From Clostridiales bacterium (GTDB lineage Bacteria; Bacillota; Clostridia; Christensenellales; Borkfalkiaceae), in the NCBI GenBank assembly GCA_022508245.1, contig JAFLVO010000007.1:1-59617 (forward strand): a stretch of DNA of 59,617 nt, written 5' to 3'. The notes under the pieces are model-generated. The model saw only the letters and a list, made by a program, of their open reading frames with translations, ran no database searches and was not told the origin of the DNA. Position 1 is the first letter of the stretch. Each line of letters starts with the position of its first letter. This document shows positions 24,193 to 32,611 of the stretch, in pieces. The position numbers and the translations under genes are program-made.

Positions 24193-25240
24193 TTTTATCT
24201 CCCGAAGTTTTATTTATGTAGCTTGCGCGAAGCTGTCCGCACGCACCGCCTATGTCTGCGCCAATCTGACGGCGCAGGGTTGCAGATAAGCCGCCCCTTT
24301 CAAGCATGCCCAAAAATGAGTACGCCTGTTTTTCGGTTACGGTTTCAAGGTTTCGCTCCTTGACTTCGTTCAGTCTTATCAAATTTACGTGGCAGAGCTT
24401 GCCCTTTAAAAGCGAAATTAGCTCATCCGCGTGTTTCTTATCGCAGTTTTCGCCCGAAATTAACGAATACTCGAAAATGTATCTCCTGCCCGTCTTTTCA
24501 AAATAATATGCACACGCCTTCAAAATTTCGTCTATCGAGTATTTTTTTGCAATCGGCATGGTCCGGGCGCGCCCCTCGTCGGTGGTCTGATGCAGGGAAA
24601 CAGTCAAATTTACGGGCAGACCCTCTTCGGCGAGGGCGTACATCTTGGGAACAAGCCCGCAGGTTGAAAGCGAAATGTTGCGGGGGGAGATGTTCAGCCC
24701 CTCCTCCGTGCTTACGCTTTTTAAAAATTTTACAACCTCATCGTAGTTGTCAAGCGGTTCGCCGCTGCCCATAAGCACGAGGTTGGTTACGGCTCGCCTT
24801 TCGACTGTACCTCCGGCAAAGGCGTTGACTTTTAAAATTTGACAAAGAATTTCGCCCGAGGAAAGGTTCCTTACAAGTCCGCCGAGCGTGCTTGCGCAAA
24901 ATTTACAGCCCATGCGGCAGCCGACCTGCGTTGAAACGCACTGCGTGTTGCCATACTTGTACTGCATTAAGACGCCCTCTATTATATTTCCGTCGGCAAG
25001 CTCAAAGAGGAATTTCTTCGTTCCGTCCGAAGAAGTAAAAACTTCTGAAATTTTGACGGGCTCGTCCTCGTATTCCGAAAGAAGCTTTTCCCGCAAAGTG
25101 GCCGATATGTTTATTTCGGAGATTTTCTTGCCACGCATAAGCCCTGTGTAGAGCTGTTTTGCACGGAATTTTTGTTCGCCAAGCGAGAGTATTAAATTTT
25201 CAAGCTCTGTTAGGCTCAAATCCTGAAGAATTTTTTTCAT
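24182..25240 (-). CDS. rlmN: dual-specificity 23S rRNA/tRNA m2A methyltransferase RlmN
   Basis: A 352-residue radical-SAM enzyme that methylates C2 of A2503 in 23S rRNA and A37 in some tRNAs. The radical-SAM cluster motif C-x3-C-x2-C is GCRMGCKFCAST. MGSGEPLDNYD, STCGLVP and SLHQTTD follow. The C-terminal conserved methyl-carrier cysteine lies in GGACGQLRAS. The start overlaps the rsmB stop (ATGA). Length matches the family. Confidence 0.96.
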   Translation of the reverse strand: MKKILQDLSLTELENLILSLGEQKFRAKQLYTGLMRGKKISEINISATLREKLLSEYEDEPVKISEVFTSSDGTKKFLFELADGNIIEGVLMQYKYGNTQCVSTQVGCRMGCKFCASTLGGLVRNLSSGEILCQILKVNAFAGGTVERRAVTNLVLMGSGEPLDNYDEVVKFLKSVSTEEGLNISPRNISLSTCGLVPKMYALAEEGLPVNLTVSLHQTTDEGRARTMPIAKKYSIDEILKACAYYFEKTGRRYIFEYSLISGENCDKKHADELISLLKGKLCHVNLIRLNEVKERNLETVTEKQAYSFLGMLERGGLSATLRRQIGADIGGACGQLRASYINKTSGDKNED

Positions 25241-26457
25241 ACTTTTTTAAAAGAAGTTAAATAAAAACCTGCGCCGAGCGAAATGTGCGGCAGAAATTGC
25301 AAGCCGAATTTCGTAGTGACATGGTCAAGCGGCGACGAGGGAATTTCTAACACAAAGTCTGCGTTGTTTTCCAAAAATGAATATACAATACTGTCGTTTT
25401 CCTCGGGCAGAACAGAGCAGGTCGAATAATACAGCTTTCCGCCGCTCTTTAAATAGCGGGCACAGTTTTTCAAAATTGCAAGCTGTATTTTTGTAAGTTC
25501 TTCGATATCGCTCTCTTTTCTGAACAGCTTTATGTCTGGATTTTCGTTTATTACACCCGTACCCGAGCAGGGAACGTCGCAAAGAACGGCGTCGAATTTA
25601 TTTTCAAAGTCGGGATTAAAAATACTGCTGTCCGCCAGCACGGCGGTCACGTTAGTTGCGCCCATCCTTTGAATATACGAATTTATAAGCTCAACTCTAT
25701 GGGGGTGAAGCTCGCAAGCCGTAACGCTACTACACTTCTTTGAAAGAAGCACTGACTTGCCTCCGGGGGCTGAGCAACTATCGAGGAGGCTGTCGCACCC
25801 CTCTATTGCGCTACAAATTGCGATCGAGCCGACGGACTGAAAAGTGTAATCCCCAAAGAAAAAATTTTCGTCGCGAGTGAACTTCCCGAAGATGTAAGCA
25901 TTTTCAAATGGGGTGCATATATGTGGCAAATAACGATATTTTTCGCTATTTTTTTCAAAGCGAACGCATATGCCTTTACTCGGCGCGGACATAATTTTTT
26001 CGGCATCCGATTTATAGCTGCGACGGAGTTTATTTACGAGCCAAAGAGGGTATCCGTACTCAACCGAAAGGCGTTCCGAAGTGTTCTCGGGCATGGGCGG
26101 TATAGTATAGGAACGCAAAAAGGCATTTACGAAGCCGCCAACACTGTCTCCGCACACTTTTTTGGCAAGACTTACGGCAGAATCGACCACCATATAGTCG
26201 TGCTTGTCCATAATTTCAAGAAGGTACAGCGCAATTTTAAGTATTATTTTAACCTGCTTTTTGGGCTGCTTTTTAACATTTGCCCCCAATATATGCTCCA
26301 AATAACCCTCTTTTTCGATTACTCCGTAGCATATTTTTACCGTGCGCGCCTTGTTTATAGGCTCTATCGTGGTATCGGCAATAGCCTGTTTTAAGTATTT
26401 GCCCCCTATATATACCTTATTTAACACAAGATAGGGGTCTGCAAGAGGGTTAGTCAA
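25237..26457 (-). CDS. rsmB: 16S rRNA m5C methyltransferase RsmB-like (NusB + Nol1/Sun domains)
   Basis: A 406-residue protein with an N-terminal NusB-like RNA-binding region (1-140) and a C-terminal SAM methyltransferase. The SAM site is LLDSCSAPGGKS; the two catalytic cysteines are in CDVPCSGTG and YYSTCSVLPEEN. RsmB methylates C967 of 16S rRNA in E. coli. The gene overlaps fmt by 8 bp. It carries two copies of the G-rich motif (26277-26306 and 26397-26425) in different reading phases. Confidence 0.93.
   Translation of the reverse strand: MTNPLADPYLVLNKVYIGGKYLKQAIADTTIEPINKARTVKICYGVIEKEGYLEHILGANVKKQPKKQVKIILKIALYLLEIMDKHDYMVVDSAVSLAKKVCGDSVGGFVNAFLRSYTIPPMPENTSERLSVEYGYPLWLVNKLRRSYKSDAEKIMSAPSKGICVRFEKNSEKYRYLPHICTPFENAYIFGKFTRDENFFFGDYTFQSVGSIAICSAIEGCDSLLDSCSAPGGKSVLLSKKCSSVTACELHPHRVELINSYIQRMGATNVTAVLADSSIFNPDFENKFDAVLCDVPCSGTGVINENPDIKLFRKESDIEELTKIQLAILKNCARYLKSGGKLYYSTCSVLPEENDSIVYSFLENNADFVLEIPSSPLDHVTTKFGLQFLPHISLGAGFYLTSFKKV
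26277..26306 (-). repeat. G-rich motif copy inside rsmB (first)
   Basis: Minus strand reads GAGCATATATTGGGGGCAAA; encodes Glu-His-Ile-Leu-Gly-Ala-Asn. Confidence 0.7.
26397..26425 (-). repeat. G-rich motif copy inside rsmB (second)
   Basis: Minus strand reads GGTATATATAGGGGGCAAAT; encodes Tyr-Ile-Gly-Gly-Lys, a different reading phase from the first copy. Confidence 0.7.
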
Positions 26458-27364
26458 GTATATCGCCCACCTTTATCTTTCTACCGTTTACAAAGTCCGC
26501 CGCAGACATCCTTCTGCTGCCTGCAAGCTGTAAAGAGGTCAAAATAAGCGAACCCTTACCGCATTTAACGACTATTCCGCGCTTATCCGCCCAAATTACC
26601 TCGCCGACATTACCCTCTGCGTCTCCGCCGATTTGTGCGTTAAATATATTTAACACCTGCCCGTTGAGGTGACAAAATGCCGCAGGTTCGGGGCTGTATG
26701 CCTTGATAACACGCCATATATCGGGGGCAATTTGATTAAAATCTATTTTTGCGTCCTCTTTTTTTATCTTTTTGCAGAAGATAACCTTTGATTCGTCCTG
26801 TATTAAAAGTTGCGGTTCGCCCGATTGGATATGAGCTATTGCCTCGATAGCCGCTTCGGCGGCAAGACGGGATAATTCCTCTTTGAGTTCACCGCAGGTT
26901 TTATCCCCTACCTCGCACCTCTTTACAAGCAGCATATCGCCCGAATCGAGTTCAACTTCGGTCTTCATAACTGTTATACCCGTATGCGATTCGCCCGCAA
27001 GGATAGCCGATTCAACCGGGGAAGCCCCGCGGAATTTGGGGAGTAGCGATGCGTGAAGATTCCAAACACCCAAAGGAAAGATATCGAGTACCGCCTTTGG
27101 CAAAATCTGTCCATACGCGCAGGTTATCATTACATCACAGCCGAGCGCCTTTATTTCGTCGATATGGTTTTTTACTCTATCGAACGAATAGACGGGCACA
27201 CCCCTTTCGAGCGCGGCCGCCTTCACGGGCGTGGGGGTTAAAATCTGTTTTCTGCCGAGCGGCCTGTCCGGTTGGGTTAAAACGGCGGCAACTCCGTATT
27301 TATTATTAAGATTTAAAAACGCAGGCACGGCAAATTGCGGCGAGCCTGCAAAAATTATCTTCAT
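26450..27364 (-). CDS. fmt: methionyl-tRNA formyltransferase
   Basis: A 304-residue enzyme that formylates initiator Met-tRNA using 10-formyl-THF. Motifs: IIFAGSPQFAVPA, TQPDRPLGRKQ, and HASLLPKFRGASPVE with the catalytic Asn/His context WNLHAS. The C-terminal OB-like tRNA-binding domain follows (about 205-300). It directly follows def (one base between), and is paired with it in function. Confidence 0.97.
   Translation of the reverse strand: MKIIFAGSPQFAVPAFLNLNNKYGVAAVLTQPDRPLGRKQILTPTPVKAAALERGVPVYSFDRVKNHIDEIKALGCDVMITCAYGQILPKAVLDIFPLGVWNLHASLLPKFRGASPVESAILAGESHTGITVMKTEVELDSGDMLLVKRCEVGDKTCGELKEELSRLAAEAAIEAIAHIQSGEPQLLIQDESKVIFCKKIKKEDAKIDFNQIAPDIWRVIKAYSPEPAAFCHLNGQVLNIFNAQIGGDAEGNVGEVIWADKRGIVVKCGKGSLILTSLQLAGSRRMSAADFVNGRKIKVGDILD
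26711..26734 (+). repeat. G-rich motif copy in reverse orientation inside fmt
   Basis: Plus strand reads GCCATATATCGGGGGCAATT, the only strong copy with G's on the plus strand. Confidence 0.7.
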
Positions 27365-27365
27365 A

Positions 27366-27830
27366 TCAGTCCTCCGCAGAGAGGTCGTAAACCTCGTCTG
27401 CTTTATCTATATACAGAACACCGTCGAGGTGGTCAAGCTCGTGACAGACGGCGCGGGCAAAGAAGTCTTCAGCTGTTACCGTGTGTTTCTTGCCCTTTCT
27501 GTCGCGGTATTCGACCTTGACCTTTTTAGGGCGCTTTACCGTTCCCTGCTTGCCCTTTACCGAAAGACAGCCCTCCGCGCCGACCTGTTCGCCTTTCTGT
27601 GACAGGATTACAGGGTTTATGAACTCGTAATAGCCCTCCTCCACGTCAATTACAACCACGCGCAATGGAATGCCTATCTGCGGTGCGGCAAGCCCCGCAC
27701 CCTGCTCTGCACGCACGGTCTCTTTCATATCGTCCAAAAGCGTGTGAAGGTCGCCGTTGAAAGCTTTTACTGTTTGGCATTTTTGGCGAAGCACATCTTC
27801 GCCAACTTGTACAACATATCTTATAGCCAT
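27366..27830 (-). CDS. def: peptide deformylase
   Basis: A 154-residue metallo-hydrolase that removes the N-formyl group from nascent proteins. The three family motifs are intact: GAGLAAPQIG, EGCLSV (metal Cys) and CHELDHLDG (HExxH). Length is normal for type 1 enzymes. GAGGAAA precedes the ATG. It lies 41 bp after priA in the operon. Confidence 0.97.
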   Translation of the reverse strand: MAIRYVVQVGEDVLRQKCQTVKAFNGDLHTLLDDMKETVRAEQGAGLAAPQIGIPLRVVVIDVEEGYYEFINPVILSQKGEQVGAEGCLSVKGKQGTVKRPKKVKVEYRDRKGKKHTVTAEDFFARAVCHELDHLDGVLYIDKADEVYDLSAED

Positions 27831-27871
27831 AAATTTCCTCTTTATAATGACAGATACTTAATGTTATCCTA

Positions 27872-30043
27872 TTAAGAAAGATTTGCGGGGTTCTCTTCGA
27901 CGTACACAAGACAGCCTGAAGAGGTGTTTTCCGCGGCGATTGAATAAATTTGCTCTAAAAGCGCGCCACTTTTAAGCCGCATAAGCGTTTGATAGCGAAC
28001 TTTGCCCTGAATTTTTTTGACGGGGGAGTGCATTTTATTGAGGAAAATGAACTCGTCGGGGTGGGTCGCGCGCAAGCCTTCTATTGCAAAGTAGACCTTT
28101 TTGAGCGTTTCAAGAGCGAGAGCGTCGTTTTCCGAAGTTACCATAACCCGACAAATAAGCGCGAACGGGGGGAAATGGGTTGCCTCCCTCACACGCACCT
28201 CGTTTTCAAAGAAACCGTTGTAGTCGTAGTTTACCGCATATCTGAGAATATAATTTTCCGGGCAGTAGGTCTGCAAGACGACCTTGCCCTTGCTGTCCGC
28301 ACGTCCGCTTCTGCCCGAAACTTGGGTAATCAACTGAAAAGTGCGCTCGCCGCTGCGATAATCGGCAAAGTGAAGGCTCATATCCGCATCGAGAATTCCT
28401 ACCAAAGTTACTGCGGGGAAGTCGTGTCCCTTTGCAATCATCTGCGTTCCGACTAAAATATCAGCCTCTTTTTCGCCGAATGTCTTTAAAATTTTATAGT
28501 GACCGTCCTTACCCGAGACGGTGTCGTTGTCCATTCTTATAATGCGGGCTGTGGGGAAAAGCGATTTTAAATCGGCTACCACCCTCTGCGTGCCGGTGCC
28601 GCCGTAGCGGATATGCACTCCTCCGCACTCGGGACAAGCCGAAAGCATACGGTACTTAGCTCCGCAGTAGTGGCATTTAAGACAGTTCTCTTCACTGTGG
28701 TAGGTTAAAGAGACGTCGCAGTTTTCGCATTTTGCCACATAGCCGCAATCCCTGCAGATTATCTTTTGCGAGTAACCCCGCCTGTTCAAAAATATAATTG
28801 CCTGATTGCCGCTCTTTAAAGTTGCGTCGAGCTCCTCTTTGAGCGCAGTCGAAAAGCAGGAATTGTTGCCACGCCTGATTTCTTTGCGCATATCCGAAAT
28901 AATAATTTCGGGAAGAGGCTTTTTGTTGATTCTCTCGGTTAAAGTTACGAGGTTGTACTCGCCGCGGCTTGCTCCGAGATAGCTCTCCACCGAGGGAGTT
29001 GCGCTGCCGAGAACTAGCTTGCATTTATTGTATTCCGCACGCATAAGCGCGATATCGAAGGTAGAATAGCGCGGAGCCGTTTCGGATACATAGGAGGAGT
29101 CGTGCTCCTCGTCTATAATTATTATGCCCAAATTTTCAAGCGGTGCAAAGATAGCGCTGCGCGCACCGACTGCTATTTTCGCTTCGCCCGAACGAAGGCG
29201 CCACCACTCGTCGAACTTTTCGCCTGCGGAAAGTCCGCTGTGAAGTATAGCCGCCTCGCCTTTAAACCTTGCGCGGAGCTGTGCAAGCATCTGCGGAGTT
29301 AAAGAAATTTCGGGAACGAGGAAAATTGCCGTTCTGCCGCGGGCTATTTCGCGGGCAATTAAATTGAGGTAAATTTCCGTTTTCCCGCTGCCCGTGACGC
29401 CGTGAATTAAGTGTACCCTTTGGGAAGAATTTTCAATGCTCTCAATTGCATTGGCCTGCATATATGTTGGAGTTTTGGCACTTTCTTCACTTAAAATATC
29501 AGGTGATGGGTTGCGCATTATCCTGCGCGTAAACAGCTCTATTGCGCCCACCTTTACAAGAGCGTTAACAGCCGACGCGCCGAACTCTTTGCAAAGAGCC
29601 GTGTAATCACACTCACCCGCCGAAAAAATGTACTCTATGGCGGCGCGCTGTTTTGCCGCCCTTTTTGAAATTGGGGCGGACATATCCTTTACTTTCGCGT
29701 ATTTTTTGAAAATTTCACGTACCCTTCCCTTGCGCATTTCGGACGGCAAAAACAGCCGCAACGCCGATACCTTAGGCACTTTAAAGCGCGAAGAAATGCG
29801 CTCCATTAGCGAAAAACATTCGGGAACGAGCGCAGGTAATTCGTCGAATACCTCCCCTATGGGCTTGACCTTTTCGGGAGCGAGTGTGCAGTTTGGGCTT
29901 ATGCCTATCACGAACCCGTCGAGATAGCGTCCGCCGAAAGGAACTTTAACTCTGCTACCTGGCTGCAAACCGTCGGGGCAGGAATATTCGAATATTTTGT
30001 CCACTTGGCTGTGGGCTATGTCTACTATGACACTTGCGTACAC
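27872..30043 (-). CDS. priA: primosomal protein N' (replication restart helicase)
   Basis: A 723-residue helicase that restarts collapsed replication forks. The N-terminal DNA-binding domain (VKVPFGGRYLDGFV) is followed by Walker A GVTGSGKTE, motif II DEEH, and the paired zinc sites (CRDCGYVAKCENC and CHYCGAKY...CPEC). The C-terminal helicase motifs QVSGRSGRA and LVGTQMIAKGHDFP are present. The start is GTG, 10 nt after the rpoZ stop; AAGGA lies further upstream, within the end of rpoZ. Confidence 0.96.
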   Translation of the reverse strand: MYASVIVDIAHSQVDKIFEYSCPDGLQPGSRVKVPFGGRYLDGFVIGISPNCTLAPEKVKPIGEVFDELPALVPECFSLMERISSRFKVPKVSALRLFLPSEMRKGRVREIFKKYAKVKDMSAPISKRAAKQRAAIEYIFSAGECDYTALCKEFGASAVNALVKVGAIELFTRRIMRNPSPDILSEESAKTPTYMQANAIESIENSSQRVHLIHGVTGSGKTEIYLNLIAREIARGRTAIFLVPEISLTPQMLAQLRARFKGEAAILHSGLSAGEKFDEWWRLRSGEAKIAVGARSAIFAPLENLGIIIIDEEHDSSYVSETAPRYSTFDIALMRAEYNKCKLVLGSATPSVESYLGASRGEYNLVTLTERINKKPLPEIIISDMRKEIRRGNNSCFSTALKEELDATLKSGNQAIIFLNRRGYSQKIICRDCGYVAKCENCDVSLTYHSEENCLKCHYCGAKYRMLSACPECGGVHIRYGGTGTQRVVADLKSLFPTARIIRMDNDTVSGKDGHYKILKTFGEKEADILVGTQMIAKGHDFPAVTLVGILDADMSLHFADYRSGERTFQLITQVSGRSGRADSKGKVVLQTYCPENYILRYAVNYDYNGFFENEVRVREATHFPPFALICRVMVTSENDALALETLKKVYFAIEGLRATHPDEFIFLNKMHSPVKKIQGKVRYQTLMRLKSGALLEQIYSIAAENTSSGCLVYVEENPANLS

Positions 30044-30053
30044 AAAAACGCCG

Positions 30054-30269
30054 TCAGTCCTTTACGCACTTAATCTTGCCTTCGGCAATTTCACGGCTGG
30101 CAACTGCGAGCTCTTTGATTATCTCGTTGCCGGTCGCTGTGCCTGCGGTCTGCTCGATTATCTGTCTTGCTCTCTTTGCCGCGACTACGCAAAGGCAGTA
30201 GCGCGAAACGGGCTGTTCGGGTGTGCCAAGCTGTTCTATAAGTAAATCTACAGGGGGCTGATTGATCAT
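30054..30269 (-). CDS. rpoZ: RNA polymerase omega subunit
   Basis: A 71-residue subunit that stabilises beta-prime. The core pattern SRYCLCVVAAKRARQI is the conserved omega helix, followed by GNEIIKELAVASREIAEGKI. The start overlaps the gmk stop (ATGA). The gmk-rpoZ-priA order is typical of Firmicutes. Confidence 0.92.
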   Translation of the reverse strand: MINQPPVDLLIEQLGTPEQPVSRYCLCVVAAKRARQIIEQTAGTATGNEIIKELAVASREIAEGKIKCVKD

Positions 30270-30823
30270 TTTAAACCTCTCTCTCTTTCAATTATATTTT
30301 CTATTTCTTTTATGGTCGACTGTAAATCGTCGTTTATAACTACGTAATCGTACTCATCCTTTTTGGAAACCTCGTACGCCATGCGCTTCATGCGCGCCGC
30401 TATTTTATCCTCCGTCTCCGAGTGACGCTTTTCAAGGCGGGAGTGAAGCTCCTCGATGCTCGGCGGAAGCAGCATTATGAGTACGGCGTCGGGATAGCTC
30501 TTTTTGGCTTGAAGAGCGCCGTCAACTTCGATTTCGAGTATTACGTCGCTGTCTTTAAGCTTGTCCTCCACAAACTTTTTGGGCGTGCCGTAATAATTTT
30601 CGAAGTGATTTGAATATTCCAAAAGTCCGCCGCTTTCAATCATATTCAAAAATTTTTCTTTGCTGATGAAAAAGTACGCCTCGCCGTCCTTTTCGCCCTC
30701 ACGGGGAGTGCGTGTCGTGCAGGATACGCTCAATGCGTAATTCCCGTCCTGAAGAAGCTGTTTTACAACCGTGCCCTTACCTACGCCTGAGGGGCCTGAT
30801 AATACCAAAAGTAAGTGTTTCAT
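30266..30823 (-). CDS. gmk: guanylate kinase
   Basis: A 185-residue kinase that makes GDP from GMP. P-loop LSGPSGVGKGT (8-18), GMP-binding region TTRTPREGEKDG and SNHFENYYGTP, and the lid arginines RLEKRHSETEDKI. Length is standard. The start overlaps the yicC stop (ATGA). Confidence 0.96.
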   Translation of the reverse strand: MKHLLLVLSGPSGVGKGTVVKQLLQDGNYALSVSCTTRTPREGEKDGEAYFFISKEKFLNMIESGGLLEYSNHFENYYGTPKKFVEDKLKDSDVILEIEVDGALQAKKSYPDAVLIMLLPPSIEELHSRLEKRHSETEDKIAARMKRMAYEVSKKDEYDYVVINDDLQSTIKEIENIIERERGLK

Positions 30824-31695
30824 TCTACGTTCTGCACCTGTTCGCGTATTTTTTCTATTTCGTTTTTGAGCTCAAGCCCAAGACGGGTAACCTCCAAGTC
30901 ATTGGATTTGGAGCAAATGGTGTTGGATTCGCGGTTGAATTCCTGAACGAGGAAGTCGAGCTTTCTGCCCACGATGTGCTCTTGGCATATTTCTCTGAAC
31001 TGCGAGACGTGCGATAAAAGCCTTGTCAGTTCCTCGTCGATATTGCTTTTGTCGGCAAAGAGCGCGGCTTCGGTCAAAATTCTGCCTTCGTCAATCTGGA
31101 CGCCCGTAAGAATTTTTTTGAGCTTTTCTTCAAGCTTAAGCCTGTAATTTTCGGCAACGGCGGGTGCGCGGGTTTTGACTTTTTCAACTATTTTTTCGAT
31201 AGTGTCAACCCTCGAAAGCATATCCGTCGCAAGCTTTTTGCCCTCGCGCTCACGCATTATATTGAGATTTTCAAGCGCAGCTTTAAGCGCACTTTCAAGC
31301 GCGGAAATCAGCTCGTCGTCCGCTGCGGCTATATCGTCGCTTTTGACAACGTCGGGGGAACGCAGAACGCTTGTTACGCTGAAATCGTCAGCAATATCGG
31401 GGAAAAGAGCTTTTACCTTGCGTGCCGCTTCGACGTATGCGGTTGCCGCACCTTCGTCAAGACGCAGCTCCTTTTCATTGTCGCGCTTGTCGGTAAGCGA
31501 AATAAAGACGTCTACGTGTCCGCGCGTCATCTTTTCGCGCACAAGAGAACGCACGTTTTCGTCGTATGCCGTAAATAGTCGGGGACTCTTTACCGAAACG
31601 TCCAAATAACGGTTGTTTACGGTCTTAATCTCAACCGTAAGCTCTACGCCGCCGACCTTGTATTCGCCCCTGCCGTACCCCGTCATGCTGAGCAT
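30820..31695 (-). CDS. YicC/YloC family endoribonuclease
   Basis: A 291-residue protein. It starts with the signature MLSMTGYGRGE, has the N-terminal conserved NNRYLDVSVKSP, and ends with the DUF1732 region (GRKLDFLVQEFNRESNTICSKSND). YicC-type proteins are reported endoribonucleases acting on small RNAs or RNA in complex. First gene of the long operon, with a good promoter at 31758-31786 and GAGGT before the ATG. Confidence 0.93.
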   Translation of the reverse strand: MLSMTGYGRGEYKVGGVELTVEIKTVNNRYLDVSVKSPRLFTAYDENVRSLVREKMTRGHVDVFISLTDKRDNEKELRLDEGAATAYVEAARKVKALFPDIADDFSVTSVLRSPDVVKSDDIAAADDELISALESALKAALENLNIMREREGKKLATDMLSRVDTIEKIVEKVKTRAPAVAENYRLKLEEKLKKILTGVQIDEGRILTEAALFADKSNIDEELTRLLSHVSQFREICQEHIVGRKLDFLVQEFNRESNTICSKSNDLEVTRLGLELKNEIEKIREQVQNVE

Positions 31696-31757
31696 AAATT
31701 ACCTCTTTTATGATTTTTCTTTGCAAGAGCCGAGCAAATTGAAACTCTTCCGCTACT

Positions 31758-31786
31758 ATTATATCATTGAAAAAACAAAATGACAA
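31758..31786 (-). promoter_or_regulatory. promoter of the yicC-gmk-rpoZ-priA-def-fmt-rsmB-rlmN-rpe-thiN operon
   Basis: Minus strand: TTGTCA (31781-31786), 17 bp, TATAAT (31758-31763). Confidence 0.75.
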
Positions 31787-31813
31787 GTATATAAATAGCA
31801 TAAAAAAATTTAA

Positions 31814-31841
31814 TTCCGCCCGCGCGTTTGCGCGGGCGGAA
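31814..31841 (-). terminator. terminator after the nitrilase-like gene
   Basis: TTCCGCCCGCGC / GCGCGGGCGGAA perfect 12-bp stem with a 4-nt loop and an AT-rich T-tract on the minus strand. Confidence 0.85.
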
Positions 31842-31844
31842 CGT

Positions 31845-32507
31845 TTAATAGTCCTCTTTCAGGTCCTCAATAAGCCCTTTTCTACGGGTGGTTACGATAT
31901 GATAACAGTTTTTCAAACTGACTTCAAATAGAGTGGTATTTTGTGACGAAGTTGCAATTGCCCCCGTAATATCCGCGAAATAAGCCATTTTACCCGCGCA
32001 CATTATTATCGGAATTCCGTACAAATACGAGTACGCGCGGATAATTAAAGGCGGCAGGTTGTTTTTGACTTCTTCAAGCATTGCGACGATTACGTTACAG
32101 CCGCACGCGGCGAGAGCGGCAACGGCTTCGGGGAAGAGTAAATCGTTTTCGACACAAATTCCCAATTTGCAACCGTTGACGTTGAAAAACCCAAGCGCCG
32201 AGCCGCCCTTGTACTCCTCGCAGTCAATGACGTGATTCATATCGGCAATTCCGAGCAGCTTGCCCTTATCCGAAACGGCGACGGACTTGCGCACAAGCCC
32301 GCGACTGACCGTTCTGCAACCGCATAAAAGCCCGCATTTGCTCTTTTGGGAGAGTTTAGCGGCGTCTTCGAACTTTTCGCTCTCGCCCTTTAGCTCCTTC
32401 TCGTAATCAACCTCGCCGAGCCCGCGAAAGCCGAAAATTGCTATATCACACTCGGGTAGGCCCTGAATATCTTTAATCTCGCTGTCCGCAACCACGCAAA
32501 ATACCAT
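31845..32507 (-). CDS. carbon-nitrogen hydrolase (nitrilase) fold protein, possibly inactive
   Basis: A 220-residue protein with the nitrilase sandwich pattern. The nucleophile region GICVENDLLFPE matches the family C-x-x-x-x-FPE, so the catalytic Cys is kept. The first catalytic Glu region (usual FPE in strand 2) reads IFGFRGLGEV, and the catalytic Lys motif (usual YRKxHL) reads IADMNHVID, so Glu and Lys look lost. It is shorter than typical members (about 260). It may be a non-catalytic relative or bind a small molecule. A promoter lies 7 nt before the ATG. Carries a G-rich motif copy (31954-31984). Confidence 0.7.
   Translation of the reverse strand: MVFCVVADSEIKDIQGLPECDIAIFGFRGLGEVDYEKELKGESEKFEDAAKLSQKSKCGLLCGCRTVSRGLVRKSVAVSDKGKLLGIADMNHVIDCEEYKGGSALGFFNVNGCKLGICVENDLLFPEAVAALAACGCNVIVAMLEEVKNNLPPLIIRAYSYLYGIPIIMCAGKMAYFADITGAIATSSQNTTLFEVSLKNCYHIVTTRRKGLIEDLKEDY
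31954..31984 (-). repeat. G-rich motif copy inside the nitrilase-like gene
   Basis: Minus strand reads GGATATTACGGGGGCAATTG; encodes Asp-Ile-Thr-Gly-Ala-Ile-Ala. Confidence 0.6.
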
Positions 32508-32514
32508 ACTCTAC

Positions 32515-32544
32515 ATATTATTTCAAATATAAAAAAAGTGTTAA
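32515..32544 (-). promoter_or_regulatory. candidate leaderless promoter of the nitrilase-like gene
   Basis: Minus strand: TTAACA (32539-32544), 18 bp, TAATAT (32515-32520), then 7 nt to the ATG. Confidence 0.5.
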
Positions 32545-32611
32545 TGCAATGGGGGTCAGCATACAATATTTTATCCGAACGGCACAATTAAAGATATTAG
32601 AGAGGTATAAT

